Assembly: GCA_037576195.1 (NCBI GenBank)
Contig: CM075101.1
Span: 6,076,001 to 6,140,000 of the forward strand
From: Phytoseiulus persimilis
Lineage: Eukaryota; Arthropoda; Arachnida; Mesostigmata; Phytoseiidae
Reading direction: 5' to 3'
DNA: 64,000 nt
Part shown: piece after piece, positions 38,165 through 49,955 of the stretch
Layout of the letters: each line of letters begins with the position of its first letter
Position numbering within the stretch: the first letter of the stretch is position 1
The notes under the pieces: model-generated
What the model saw: the letters and a program-made list of their open reading frames with translations, nothing else
The model's database searches: none
What the model was told of the DNA's origin: nothing
Translations under genes and position numbers: made by a program

Positions 38165-40967
38165 CGTCTTGCCCTCTCCCGACAGCGCTCCCGACCAGCC
38201 TCGTGAAAAGACTGGGCTGATTATGCTACTCATTCGACGTCTATCCTTCTAGATATTATTTTTCAATCAGGTAGAGCCGACGAAATCGATGCCAAAAGCA
38301 AACGACAATTTCCTCTGAAGTGGTCTGATCGAATCCAAATCTTTGGAACAGCGTGTTTGGGAGCAGACACCCTTCATCCAAGTTCATGAAAGTTCAAACT
38401 TGCGAGCGAACAACCGAGAGATTCGCCCACGATTCTCAAGATAGCTTTTCCATCGTCTTCCTCCTCCTTGCTGGGGCGGGAAGACTTCCTCGAGTCTCAA
38501 TCAAGCGCATGCTGGTTCTCCCGTAAGACTCAGGGTCCCGAAAAGTCGTGGGAAAAATTCTATCAGGTCGCTGGTTCTAAGGCATCCAACTCCTGCCGAT
38601 TCGAACTCGTCGGTCGAAGAGAATTTTCGACATATAGAGTGGTTTACGTGAGATCTGAAACCTGCCGAGAGCACTCAGTCCTTTCACAGAGTCTTATGAT
38701 TAGGCTTGACAAAACTCTCGATTTTTCTTTGAAAACCTGGAACGATCCGTTGTGACCGAGGCAAGAACTCCTGGGTGCGTGATGGTTGACATTCCTACGA
38801 TGATATCCTCAGACGCGCAGTGGATATCGCACTGATGTCCCGGAGTTGGACTTCTCCATATTGAGGAGGTCTCCAGGCCACACGGGAATCTCGGCACGTC
38901 TTTCAAGAAAAGTCCTGAGATGAACATTCAGCCGCCGGTTCGACTTTCTCCACATTCGGTAACGTGTGGAATAGGTAACTTCGGGGGAAACGCGCGGTTC
39001 TGAATCAGAGTCGAGTGAGGTTCCTCGGTTGGGGCTAGGCTGTGGCGGAGCAGGAGCCCTCGTTCCGTTGAGCCATCATCATCGATTCCGGACATCCGAA
39101 TCGGACTCTTGGCTTGTCCGCTTTCGTCAGCGATCGAGTCCGTGGAGCGAGAGGATTGATGCATGAAGCTTTCAAGACGGCACTAGCTCAGATATTCTGT
39201 GGAGGAGAGAACGATGCATATCCTGCTGCCCTGACCGGATGTCATCTCCCGCTGAAGGCTTGGAGCACTTCCGGACTGCTCTTGTGTCTTCATTATGGAG
39301 GCCTGCCGGGCTCAAAAATACTCAATGCCTGAACAGTTCAATATCGGCTCCCCTACATCGCCTTGAACGCTTGGAGAAAGGTGCTAACTTCGGCGATGAC
39401 TCACAGACTACGCGGTCATGATTCTTGACCTTTACGACCTCTGTTCGCAGGCGAGGGAGCACGAGAGTTTCCCGCTTCCTGCGCCCGATTTTTCCAAGGA
39501 AAAAATTCCCGTGTGCCGCTTACTCCGCCAACGGCATTTTTACAGAAGACCTCTCCCTTTTCCTCTTCTGATTTTTCCTCTTCGAAAGAATCAATTTTGA
39601 TCTCGAGCCGTTCAAACCGACCGACGCACGGACTTAACAAAGCTGAAGCAGGCTTCCGGTGATCATCGCGCATCTCGTGCGGGAAAACCGGATCGGCGCC
39701 GGTCGAGTCACAACGCGTGTCAGACTCCACAAGAGATGTTATCCCGCCAAGCTCGATGCGAACTGACGGGCACCCAGAGTTCGGGCGGTGCTCACCGGGT
39801 ACACCTGATGAGAAAGTATAACCTGACAGCGCGCGTCTGAAATATATATCCGCTCCGTTTGGGCTGCATCTTCTTGACTCTGTGAGGCTGCCTGCGTGTG
39901 GGAGAGCGAGGGTGAGGCAGAGCAAGAGTGGCGGGACTCCACCCGATATCAATTAAAGGTCTGGGTGCTGCACGTTGCAGAGTTGTTCGGCGTTGTAGCA
40001 CCAGCCGATGATGAACAAAAGCATTGCGCTTCTCTGCAGGTCACCGCGCCGAGGTTCGCCAGGGAGGAGTCTGACCTTCGGCACCATCCTCTTCTTCGAC
40101 TCCTCCTCATGCTGCCCGCCACTCAGCTCCCAGGAGTCGAATCCCCGACTTGTTTTTTTTTAACTCGATGTCGAGCGAGATGGTGCCGAGAGCGCTCAGC
40201 TCCGAGCGTCGACGGAGCGGACAGAGAGCGGATATGGAGACCAATCGAGATCGTTGTAGTTGGAGGATTCAGGGTATCAGGCGCCCCGGTTGCAACGGCG
40301 CGTTATCTCCTCAAGTTCTAGTCTCAGGATCTGTCTGGTGGCTCGTCTTCTCGGATAAATGCACGCGGACGGCTCCAACGAATGCGTGGGGACCGCGCTC
40401 TCACTTGCCTCTTCGTCTTCTCTCATTGATCGAGAGAGACAACTGAAAGGTCGATGACGCTCCTCGGACTGACTCGCGACGGAGGAAAATATGTCAGATC
40501 GTCCGGGTACAGTACAAGCGTCTCGACATCAGCGATCGGAGCAGTACCAGCGCGGTAGCAGCAGCGACAGCAAGCGCAGGGTGGAGTCGTCGATGGCTCG
40601 GAGAAATTCTCAGCTGATGATAAAGGGGGCCCAGCCCGCTCCTCTTTTCTCTGGGCGTTCCGTTGTGATGACTGTAAGGAACTCTAGGACAGCCATGGGA
40701 CCGAGTAGTCGACCAGCCAACGAACATGGTCGCCAAAAGCTGTCCGGAGCCTGCTGCTCATTGTCATCATCTGCAGAGTCTCATCAGCAACGTCCTCGTC
40801 GACAATGGCTTCGCGCGTCCCACTGTTATCACCTTCCGTGCCACGGCTGGATGACCTCAACCGAGGTGATCAGATCGCGGACCTGGTGACTGATTCCATG
40901 GTTCTCGCGCGGACCGCTGGCACAAGACGGGGCATTTATCTGTTTCGCCGGAAATATCGTGTATTCG

Positions 40968-40991
40968 GGGGGGAAGGGGGGGGGGGGGGGG
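40968..40991 (+). repeat. G-run, possible G-quadruplex
   Basis: Two blocks of guanine, seven or more and about eighteen long, are separated by AA. The length is enough to form a G-quadruplex on this strand. I see no gene that it would regulate. Confidence 0.8.
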
Positions 40992-43900
40992 GTGCTCGAA
41001 TGAATTATCTTCAATCAACCGTTTGCGATGGAAGACTCACCCCGAAACATTCAGAGGTGTCCTTGTTCTCCATGTGTAGCGGAAGCCCCACTGGGCGAAA
41101 GAAGTTGTCGATTCCTCCTCAGGCACCCTCAAGTTCCATAAACAGACATTTCGAGACCATCCTCCGGACGAAGCTCGCTCAAGTTCTCCGCATTTACGAG
41201 AAGAACTTGCGGAGCTGTCCTTAGTCGTGCTGTGTTACTTTTCGGTCCGCGAGAAATGTTCCTGGAACGCCGGAACCAATACGAGCTGCGGGCCACTCCG
41301 GTTCGGAAACGGAGAAAGGCGCCCTCGAACCCGCGAAACCTTCGACAGCTAAATGGTCAACCTCAAATTGGTATGCATCAGTCCGATCCCTCTCCGAAAG
41401 CAGCGATGTGTTCTTGCTCATTCACTCTGATTCCTCCGAACTTGAACGACTCGTTGGCTCGTTCACTAACTCAGCGATAGAATGGAGGAAGTTTCTACTG
41501 GGAGAGTGACAAAAGCATCGTGAGGTTCTCGTGGACTCGCATCGGTTCAGCTCGAATGGCGCGGGATCGACATTGGATCACGTCACCATCAGTCAGGCAA
41601 GCGGTGTGTGCGAGTGTGTTCGCGCGACCCGTGAGGGCGAAGGCTCAATAACTGCTGCGCTCCTCAGAGCCTGCTGCCATCCTCTCTACCTGCGCCAGGA
41701 GTCGTGTCCCGGCCGTTGCTATGGAAATCGTGAAAACACGGAGAGCGCGGATGTGTCCTCCTTCCCGGCTATCCTCTTGGCCGCCTCATTCAGGAGCAGC
41801 TTTTCTCCTGACGACAACGGTGCCGGCCAGCAGTCGTCGAATTCGCACCAAAGTCTCTAAATCTGAAGAAACGTCACCCGCCATCATTTCCGAGATCACG
41901 TCGTGTCGCTCTGAGACTTCTCCGAATGACCTCATCGAAGGCTTCTGCGCGCATGTTCAATGGTGAGTGGTCTCTCTAGCGGTCAGCGGCGTTGCCAGAA
42001 TCCAGAAAAGAGTTCCGAGATGAGTCCAGTGGCTCATCGTTAGTTCCGAGTTGTGAACCAGCATTCCGCAGAGCAAAACATCGTCCGACCCAAAAGGCTG
42101 CGCCTTCTCTTTCGAATCCTGATGGAAAGCTGGGTACAGGTATTCAAACAAGTTGATCTGAAGATCGGTGCAAGGTTGCGAAGCTCCGGCTCGACCCTTC
42201 CACCTTTCCACGACGCTGACCTCTGTCACCCCCGCTCCGACGCACTGAAACTGCTCCCAGGTGGTTTCGCCGAATCGGGAATCCCAGGAGCTCGCACAAT
42301 ACGATTCCTGCGAGAAGAAGTTTTGAGTGAACGATTCTGGGATTCGGCCTTGGCGCGCCGCGGCTTCCAACGACGGGCGCCCATTTTCCTCTCGAACTCC
42401 CTCGAACCACTACTTCGGCGGGCGAACGACAAGGGACGCGAAGTTCATCGGAAGATGAGAAGTGATGCTGAGTTAACAGAATCACGCTCGGTATCGAGAT
42501 GCGAGGCCGTTGCTATCCCCTTCAACGATCGGCGTAACTCCGTCGCGATCAAGCATTGCTTCCCCACGATTATCCGGGACTCTTCGAGCGACTTTCATTG
42601 AACGACCCCAAACCTCCGTCCCGCGGTCTCCGAGCTTTCGAAGTCCATAAGTGTCTGCATCAAGGCCGCCGGAAAGGATCTCGAACGCATTGAGTTCGCG
42701 ACCGCCATGATTTTGGCGTTCTCCCTTTTTCCTGGTCCTGGTGTGCGGGAAGGCGGATTTACGGGTCGCCCTTGAAGTCTTGAAAGTTCTCAGGTGGAGG
42801 ACGGAGTCTACGGTTAGCTCCAGCTCTAGTTGCTCCGTCGCTGTTTGTAGGTATCCATGGCAGCAAAGCATGCAGGCGGGCAGTCAGTCGCCAGTCTAGC
42901 AGGTCTTCCACTCTTCGTTCCCAACCGATTGATTCGCCGCTGGACACTGTTCGCCGCGTACAAAAGCAAAGGAATCTCGGGGAGAGAACTTCACGGTAGC
43001 CTGGATATGGTCCTCCATCTGCGGGGCTCGACTTACTCCCCCTGCGAGTGAGCCTCAAGCTCGCGATCCATGCTCAGCCTCATCTGCGACGGTTTGAGCG
43101 CGCATGAATGCTCCTCTCACCTCGGTCCCCAAAGCTGGCTTTCACGAAATCGGAATCTGCTGAACTGCCCACGAAGCAGCAGGCTGGAGCCGAGTTTGAC
43201 TCGATCACGGGTGACCTATGGGCCACTCGGAGAGATGACTCTGATCCATTCGGAGTCGGATACCAGCCGGCTAGGTCGATACCGACTTCGTTCACATTTT
43301 GCTCTCTTGATTCCAATCCATGGCGACAACCAACTCCGCACTTTTTCGTGTTCGAATACTCATAGAGAGCGAATCTGCCCACGCAAGTCTTCCCTGTCGA
43401 AATCAGCCCTCAACCGTAGGATTAGGCTAAGCATGAACAAAGCGCCGAGCTCGAGAGCTAGCTCCACTTCCAAGAGCGCGGTGGAGGAGAATCGAAATCG
43501 AGTCGCCGCCGGGACAGTTCAAGATAATTACCGTAAATGTTCTGATAGGCTCAGATAGAGGCGGCTGTACGGCGGGATTTTCGTTTTTTCCACTCTTTCC
43601 GGTGAGAGGTCGTTTATTTGAGAGCGGGCCTTTGGTTTTTCGCGCAACGTCCTGGGGTACTCTTTTTCGGGAGCGTTCATCTTAGAGAAGCGGTCATCAG
43701 AGAATTACAGAGAATACGGTAACTGTGATGGCAGTGGCCGCATCTCGTGCCCAACGAACGTGAGAAAATAGGACCCACACGGATTAGCATCAGATGTTCT
43801 TCGTGCTTCTACAGCGGCTAGAGAAGAATTTCTCGTTGCGACTTTTCAAACGGACCGGAAATCCGAGCAAGAAACGTGCGAGAGACACATGGAGATCTCC

Positions 43901-45201
43901 CCAGCCGGTAGACACCACACTGAGGATGACCCGGGGCTTGGGAACGCCTTGAAATTGAGCGGAAGAACTCCGATTGTGTGCTGTCGATGCGACTCTTAGT
44001 TGATCTCGAGGCGCAGATTCGGGCACTGCATCCACAAAGCATCCAGAACATGATTAGAGGCAAACACCCAGAACAAATGTGAAAATACCGGGCCGGATCA
44101 CTGAGGGATGCTGCACACAATGAGTTCATCGCGGCTTTGCGTTCACTCTCGGCGAGGAAGCAGTATCCGCGTAGCGGTAGCTTTCACTTCATGGCGTTCC
44201 GATTTTCATTAGGCGAAGGCCGCAGGAGTTACGAGGCAATTTTTTCGCTGCTCGTGCTGTGTTTCTTTAGGAATGTTTGTGTTTCTCGGTGCGCGCACTG
44301 CGCTTGGCTTTCGGGTGGACCCCGTCACCAGATGTCAAATCTCAGCTGTATATCTTTAGCTGGGTGAACAATGGGACCTGTGCCTTGCCAGCTGAATGGC
44401 CGATAGGCAGTTTGGCCGCGATGACTCCCAACGCGCGTAATCTCCTCCTCAAGTGCTATGGAGGAGGCAGAGTTTCCTCTTAACCTCTACCTGGGAACAA
44501 ATATTGGCGAAAGCGGCCGGCTCCACTGCCACACCGGAGACAGGACTAGTATCTCCGGTCGAGCTCGCTCCACTCATGGTGATAACTCCAACGGTACCAA
44601 AAACAATGGCAGACATTCCCAATGCGGCTCCATCGGTGAGATATCGCGCTTCGCTCAATCCTCCGCTTGGTAGGACCATGAACGACGACCAACAGTTATT
44701 TTCATTGGTCCTCGCAGCACAGCCCGACGGCCACCAGCACGAATCGGGAGGGAAATCGGCATCGCGGGTTTTTTTTTGACTGAACGCTCGCAGTGAGTTC
44801 AAAATGAGTCGGGTACGTCGTCGATGGAGGCTGGGTGTAGAACGCGAACTGGCCGTCTCGTTCCGGTTTAACAGAGCGACATGAGTTCAGATCGGCTGAG
44901 AAGCTCTCCGAAGATCATCATTACTTCACCACGATCTCGGCCGCTGACGGGCTCTTCCAATATGTGTCAATCACGGAATCTACGATTGAATCATCATTGG
45001 TGCGAATCGAGTTGCTGGGGCCTGTTTGCCGTGGGCTCTAGAACACAAACCAGAACAATGGTAGATCTTGCCAAGTATTCCTTTTCTTTGCAGGATTGTC
45101 TACCCAGCGTGGCTCCAGCGGCTCCTTGAAACTGTAGACGCCCATCTCACTCTCCCACTCTCAGTCCTTCCCATCCAGGGTATCCTTCTGCGGCGCTCAG
45201 C

Positions 45202-48200
45202 ATGACGACCGAGGACAACGCTGTTCTTCTGTCCACAACGTCCGCAGCCTGCGTGCCCGCGGATCAGGACATGAGCGAGAGCGAGTCCGACGATGATGAG
45301 CTCCGTCTGACCATCACCGGTGAGTTCACTGGCCAGCGAAACACGTTGCAGGATTTGGTCGTTTGCATCCAAAACAAACGCAGACTTGGGAGGAAGGAAC
45401 GGAAGCGCGGCCAACACGTGCTGACATCCGAGCGTACAATGACGCGCCCCAGTGGCGATTCCACCGAGAGACGGCTTCGGCCCGGGAATCGAAACATACA
45501 AGAATCGGAATCGCTGCGGAAATCATTGGATCTCAACTTTCAGACACAGACAGCCTGACGATGGAGCCGGAGGAAACACAACAGCCTACCATCTCTGTCC
45601 TGGAAACTTCGAAAGACTCGTCGGGCTCAGGCCTCGTCAGTAATAAATGTCAAGTTTGTGGGGAATCCGCTTCCTCTGCCCACGGGCTGTCGATGCACCT
45701 CCGCCGGGTGCACGACGTCATCTCGTGCACCACATCACAGCTCAATCCCGCCCAACACACGTGCAGGCTCTGCGGGAAAGGTCTCAGCTCGGCCAGCAGT
45801 CTGGATCGTCACATGCTGGTGCACTCGGGCGAGCGGCCTTTCAAATGTGAGTGGCACTTCTTCATCTTCTAAATCGAAAAGAAGCGTCGGAGCGGCCGTT
45901 ATGATGCTTACAGCCGACGAGGAGGGTCTCATTGTTCTTCCGTTCGAATCAGGCAAAATCTGCGGAATGGCTTTCACCACGAACGGCAACATGCATCGTC
46001 ACATGCGTACGCACAGCGGAGCTCCGTTGATCGCTCCGCTGCTCCAGATGCAGAGTCAACTGCTCCAGCTGGAGAACACTCCAAACCGGAAGAGCCCTGC
46101 GCCGCCCTCCATCGTGTCCCCCTTCGCACCTCAGGATTTCAGGTGCTTGATCTGCGGTCGACTCTTCCTCAGCAAAACAGCGTTGGAGAAGCACGCTCTC
46201 GTAAGTTCCTGAGTCGCTGAATTACGGTCGGAATCGTTGTGGAGGAAGAATTCATTGATCGGCATACATGGGGCTGAATGCGTGGGTGCCGCCGCGGAGT
46301 GCGGTCGTTGGTCACTCTTGAGCGATCGATCTCCGTACACTCGTTAATCCATTACTTGAAGGATGGTTGTTAATGACGCCGGAGCCTGAGCTTCGAGGCT
46401 ACAACGTTTCATGTTTCACTGGGATCGAAGCTGCGACATCCTCCTTCATGAGTTACAGCGCCGAACGACCATTTGAAAGGCAGAGTCTTTTCCCTTACAG
46501 AATGTTCACGACGATCCCGCCGTCTCCTGTCCTAAATGCTTCGCCCTGTGCTTTCAATACTCCAATCTGATTGACGGACTTCATACGTGCATTGAGCCCA
46601 ACTCCTCTAGCAGCCCGAACTCAGCGAATTTCGATGATCTCAACCACTTGGAATTCTCCTCGACGAAGTTCAACTTGATAGCGGCGGTGAGATGCGACCG
46701 GGTTCCGAGACGTTGTTCCGCAACTCGAGGGCACGACTGCGAACGCTGCCTGCGGTCGTTCCCGTCGCGGGACGCTCTGGCGATCCACAGATATCGCCAC
46801 GAAGATTCCCAAGTCTTCTGCGTCGTGTGCAATACATCGTATCGGACTTGCGGTGACCTCCAACGGCATCAGACCGAGGTACATAAAGAGCTGCTGGATG
46901 ACAAAACGCGATTGATGGCCGCGTTACAACTCCAGGCCAACTGCAGCTCGCCTCGACACGATCTCAGCGATGTCCAAACGCTCCTGAGCTTGGCGACCAG
47001 CGGAACGGCGCACTGTCCGCCCGCCGATGTCACGAACTCTGAGAACTCTTGTGACTCCGTCTCGGATTCATTGCTGTTGGGGTATCCGGGTGACTCGAGC
47101 GAGCAAGATAGCGTGTGCCACATGTGCGGCATGGCTTTCAAAAGTCTTCATCGGCTCAAGCGGCATCTGCAACTGCACGTCAACGCTCCGTTCGCGTGCA
47201 CGCTTTGTTCTTACGTGAGCACGGACAAGAGTACCCTGGTCCGACATCTGCGAACCCACAACGGCGAGAGACCATTCCAGTGTGCGATTTGCAAGTACGC
47301 ATTCACGACGAAAGCAAACTGCGAACGGCATGTGAGAAAACGACACAACAAACAAACGAAGGTGAGTCTCCGGATCCTATTCGAGTCGTTAGTGATGATG
47401 ACGCTCCAATCTAGATTCATGATTCCCAGCCGAGAATTGTATCGCTCAAGTCTTGCTCCTCCGCAGTCGGAAATCCGCTCGGCTATGCAATACAATCCTC
47501 ACATGCAAAGCCAACGATTGTCGCCTACGCTCTCGGCTCAGCACGATTCGGGGAGTACCGTGTGTAAATACTGCAACAAAGACTTCAAGTTCAACCGGGT
47601 CTTGCGTCACCACCTGCGGTCGTTGAACAACAGCTGCAGTCGAAAACCGTTCTCGTGCGTCGTTTGCAAGCTCGGTTTCTCTACCAAGAACAACTGCATC
47701 CGTCATGTGTTGAAGCAGCATCCCGACTATCGACATCGGCTGACAGAAGCAGTGAGTTCAAAGCCCTTACCCTCTGACGGGATGCAAGACCCGCCTATTC
47801 CGTTGACATTCAACAACGATAACGACCCTCTGAGCGATGGCGCTATGGACGAAGATTTCGACGAGTCTGAAGAAGTTGCTGAAACTAAAGTTTTCCCCGC
47901 GCCGGAGGCTGCCAAAGAACCGTCTCCAGTGAAAACGAGCGCTCCCGAGCAAACTGGACCCTTGTTGAAATCCGGAACCGTTATTCTAGGCCCGATCAAA
48001 GGCATCCTGGGACCTTTCCACCACATAACGGTTTCCCCGCTCAAAGTCGATGTTATGGCCCAACCAGCGGTACAATTGCGGACTATTGTCCCGGCCGCTC
48101 TTTCGCTGGAGCCCACCCGGAAAGTCGAAGTCGGCTTGCCGCTCACAGGTCCGCAAGAAACCAAAATAACCGTAATTCCGGCAGCTCATCAAAAAGTGAA

Positions 48201-49955
48201 GGAAAACCATCCTGGAAAAGCAGTGCTCCCGCCGCAGGATGAGCCTCTGGATCTGGCGGTTCACGCTCTCGATCTCAGTCGGAAGGAGGACTCGGTCTAC
48301 GACCTCAGGTCGCTCCCCGCCAAGAATAACTACATCGACGTGATTTTGACCGCAGCTAAGTATGTCCCGGAAGCCACAGCGCCGTCGTCGCCGGCCTCAT
48401 TGCCGCCGAGCACCCCGCCAGTTTCTCTGAGCTCCTCGAGCGTCTCTCAAACGTCGGGCCTTGTCAAGCAGGCTGAAAACTTGAAAATCGCGAAGGATAC
48501 CAACCTGCCCATCACGAAAACCTTCATTCTCTCCGACAAGACGAGAACCGCCCTGAAGATCCTCGTGAACGCGAAAAAATCTGAAGAGAAACCATTTGAG
48601 GAGGCAGAGCAACACGACCTCGCTTCAGTTTCCGCTCTTCTGGACGCCGCGAATTCCCATCTCATGCTCGAGGAGATGTTGGGCGACAACAGCAAAGACT
48701 CGAACGGTACTTCGCCCAGCAGTGAAAACTCGAAACAACCGACCAGGAAGAAAATTGATCTCAAAGTCCGGAATGACTCAGAAGTGCGTGTGAGTGAATT
48801 ACCAGCTCGACCAATATATCGCGATCGGAGCCCTCTCTGCCCCCCGAACGTAGTACCTGTTCTCATTCTCCGTTCATCCGGCTGAATCTTTTCTCTGTTG
48901 CAGACGGCCAGTAGGAAGGAGGCTCCGAATTCCGTAGCGTGCGAGCACTGCAGAAGGAAATTCCCGTGGTCAAGCTCTTTGCGCCGACACATGTTGACAC
49001 ACAGTGGGCAAAAACCCTACAAATGTCCGCACTGTCCGATTCGTTTCACGACAAAATCAAACTGCGAACGGCACCTGATTCGCAAACATGAGAAAAACCC
49101 TTCCAGCATCGGCCGATCCTCCCTGAGCTGGAATCTGCAGCAGAAGAAATCCCCGACCCGGATGGACTGTGTTTGCTGTTCGCGTTCGTTCGTCAACGAA
49201 GCTTCTCTCAAAGATCATCAGAGCCAGTCGGGGAAGCCGTTCCGCTGCGTGATGTGCTGCCAACAGTTTACGAGTGCGCTCGAATGCTCTCAACACGCTG
49301 AGGATGAGCATGCCTTGCGTATAAAGCCAGAAGAATCCGACGATTGTGCACAGGTCGAAGGACAGGCTTGTTTTGTGTGTTACCAGCGGGTTGAAGACGC
49401 TATCGCATTGAAAATGCACTTCCGGACAACCCACGGGCTCGATGGCAACAACAATACCAATAATAATTCGGCCAGCACTCTTCTCTCAAACTCTCAACCG
49501 AAGTCCGGCACCAAAGGTACCATTGTCGAGGACACTCGGACCGATGAAATCCACACAGAGAATCGGCGAACCGCCGTGAGTGCCTCTTGAACGCACAACA
49601 CTCTCGAGTGAAGGTGGTAGGGAGTAGATGACTCAAGCAAGACATCATGTGAGAAAGGAATGGAAATTCCTGAAGAAATCGCCGACTCAGGGAAAGTAAA
49701 ATATGAAGTCATCATGACGCAACAAACTGCTCTCCGAGCAGCTAACAGGGCGTCAGCATCAAAATGAGCCTTCTCATGAGGTCGGCGGAACTGCTGTCGG
49801 AGAGCTGTGAAAACCCTGCATGACTCATGTTCAGTCCGAGGTGCTTGATCTGGATGACTGAACTGAATCTTTCCTCCGTGCAGAGCCCCGCTCGAGCTCC
49901 GGCTCTGTATGAATGCACATTCAACGGAAAGTCCGAGTCTGAACAAAATAGCTGA
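45202..49955 (+). CDS. RREB1: RREB1/hindsight-type C2H2 zinc-finger transcription factor, 7 exons, 1198 aa
   Basis: This is the orthologue of vertebrate RREB1 and Drosophila hindsight (pebbled), a nuclear regulator of epithelial integrity and Ras/JNK/Notch responses. Exons are 45202-45319, 45544-45846, 45953-46200, 46501-47361, 47467-48789, 48904-49575 and 49884-49955, and all phases agree. About 17 C2H2 or C2H2-like fingers fall in clusters. Those most like RREB1 are the pair CGKGLSSASSLDRHMLVHSG and CGMAFTTNGNMHRHMRTH (split by an intron), CSYVSTDKSTLVRHLRTHNG with YAFTTKANCERHVRKRH, CKYCNKDFKFNRVLRHH with FSTKNNCIRHVLKQH, and RRKFPWSSSLRRHMLTHSG with CPIRFTTKSNCERHLIRKH. Between them is a long Ser/Pro-rich linker with PLDLA and ALDLS, which resemble CtBP-binding PxDLS motifs. 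The acidic N-terminus is SESESDDDELR. The fifth finger is degenerate. Fingers matching the last vertebrate pair are not seen. Confidence 0.93.

Larger units (their letters stand above)
36541..45201. other. 8.7 kb with no confident gene
   Basis: I recognise no protein here, apart from the low-confidence exon listed separately. Open frames reach 178-182 codons (39416-39952 minus; 42053-42601 plus), but they compete with frames on the other strand and show no domain. The 39416-39952 frame starts hydrophobic but has no ATG at that end. The C-run at 38145-38164 and the G-run at 40968-40991 stand out. The right edge should contain the RREB1 promoter and a 5' UTR splice acceptor (CTTTTCTTTGCAG, ending near 45093). 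Confidence 0.4.

Noticed and set aside
39416-39952. A 178-codon minus-strand frame with a hydrophobic N-terminal stretch that looks like a signal peptide.
   Set aside because: The apparent first Met is a TTG codon with a stop just upstream, the rest has no domain, and a frame of this length is expected by chance in 64 kb.
47752-47786. GTGAGT after GAAGCA in the fifth RREB1 exon, looking like a splice donor.
   Set aside because: The reading frame continues for over 1 kb without a stop, with protein-like sequence, and no suitable acceptor follows at a plausible distance.
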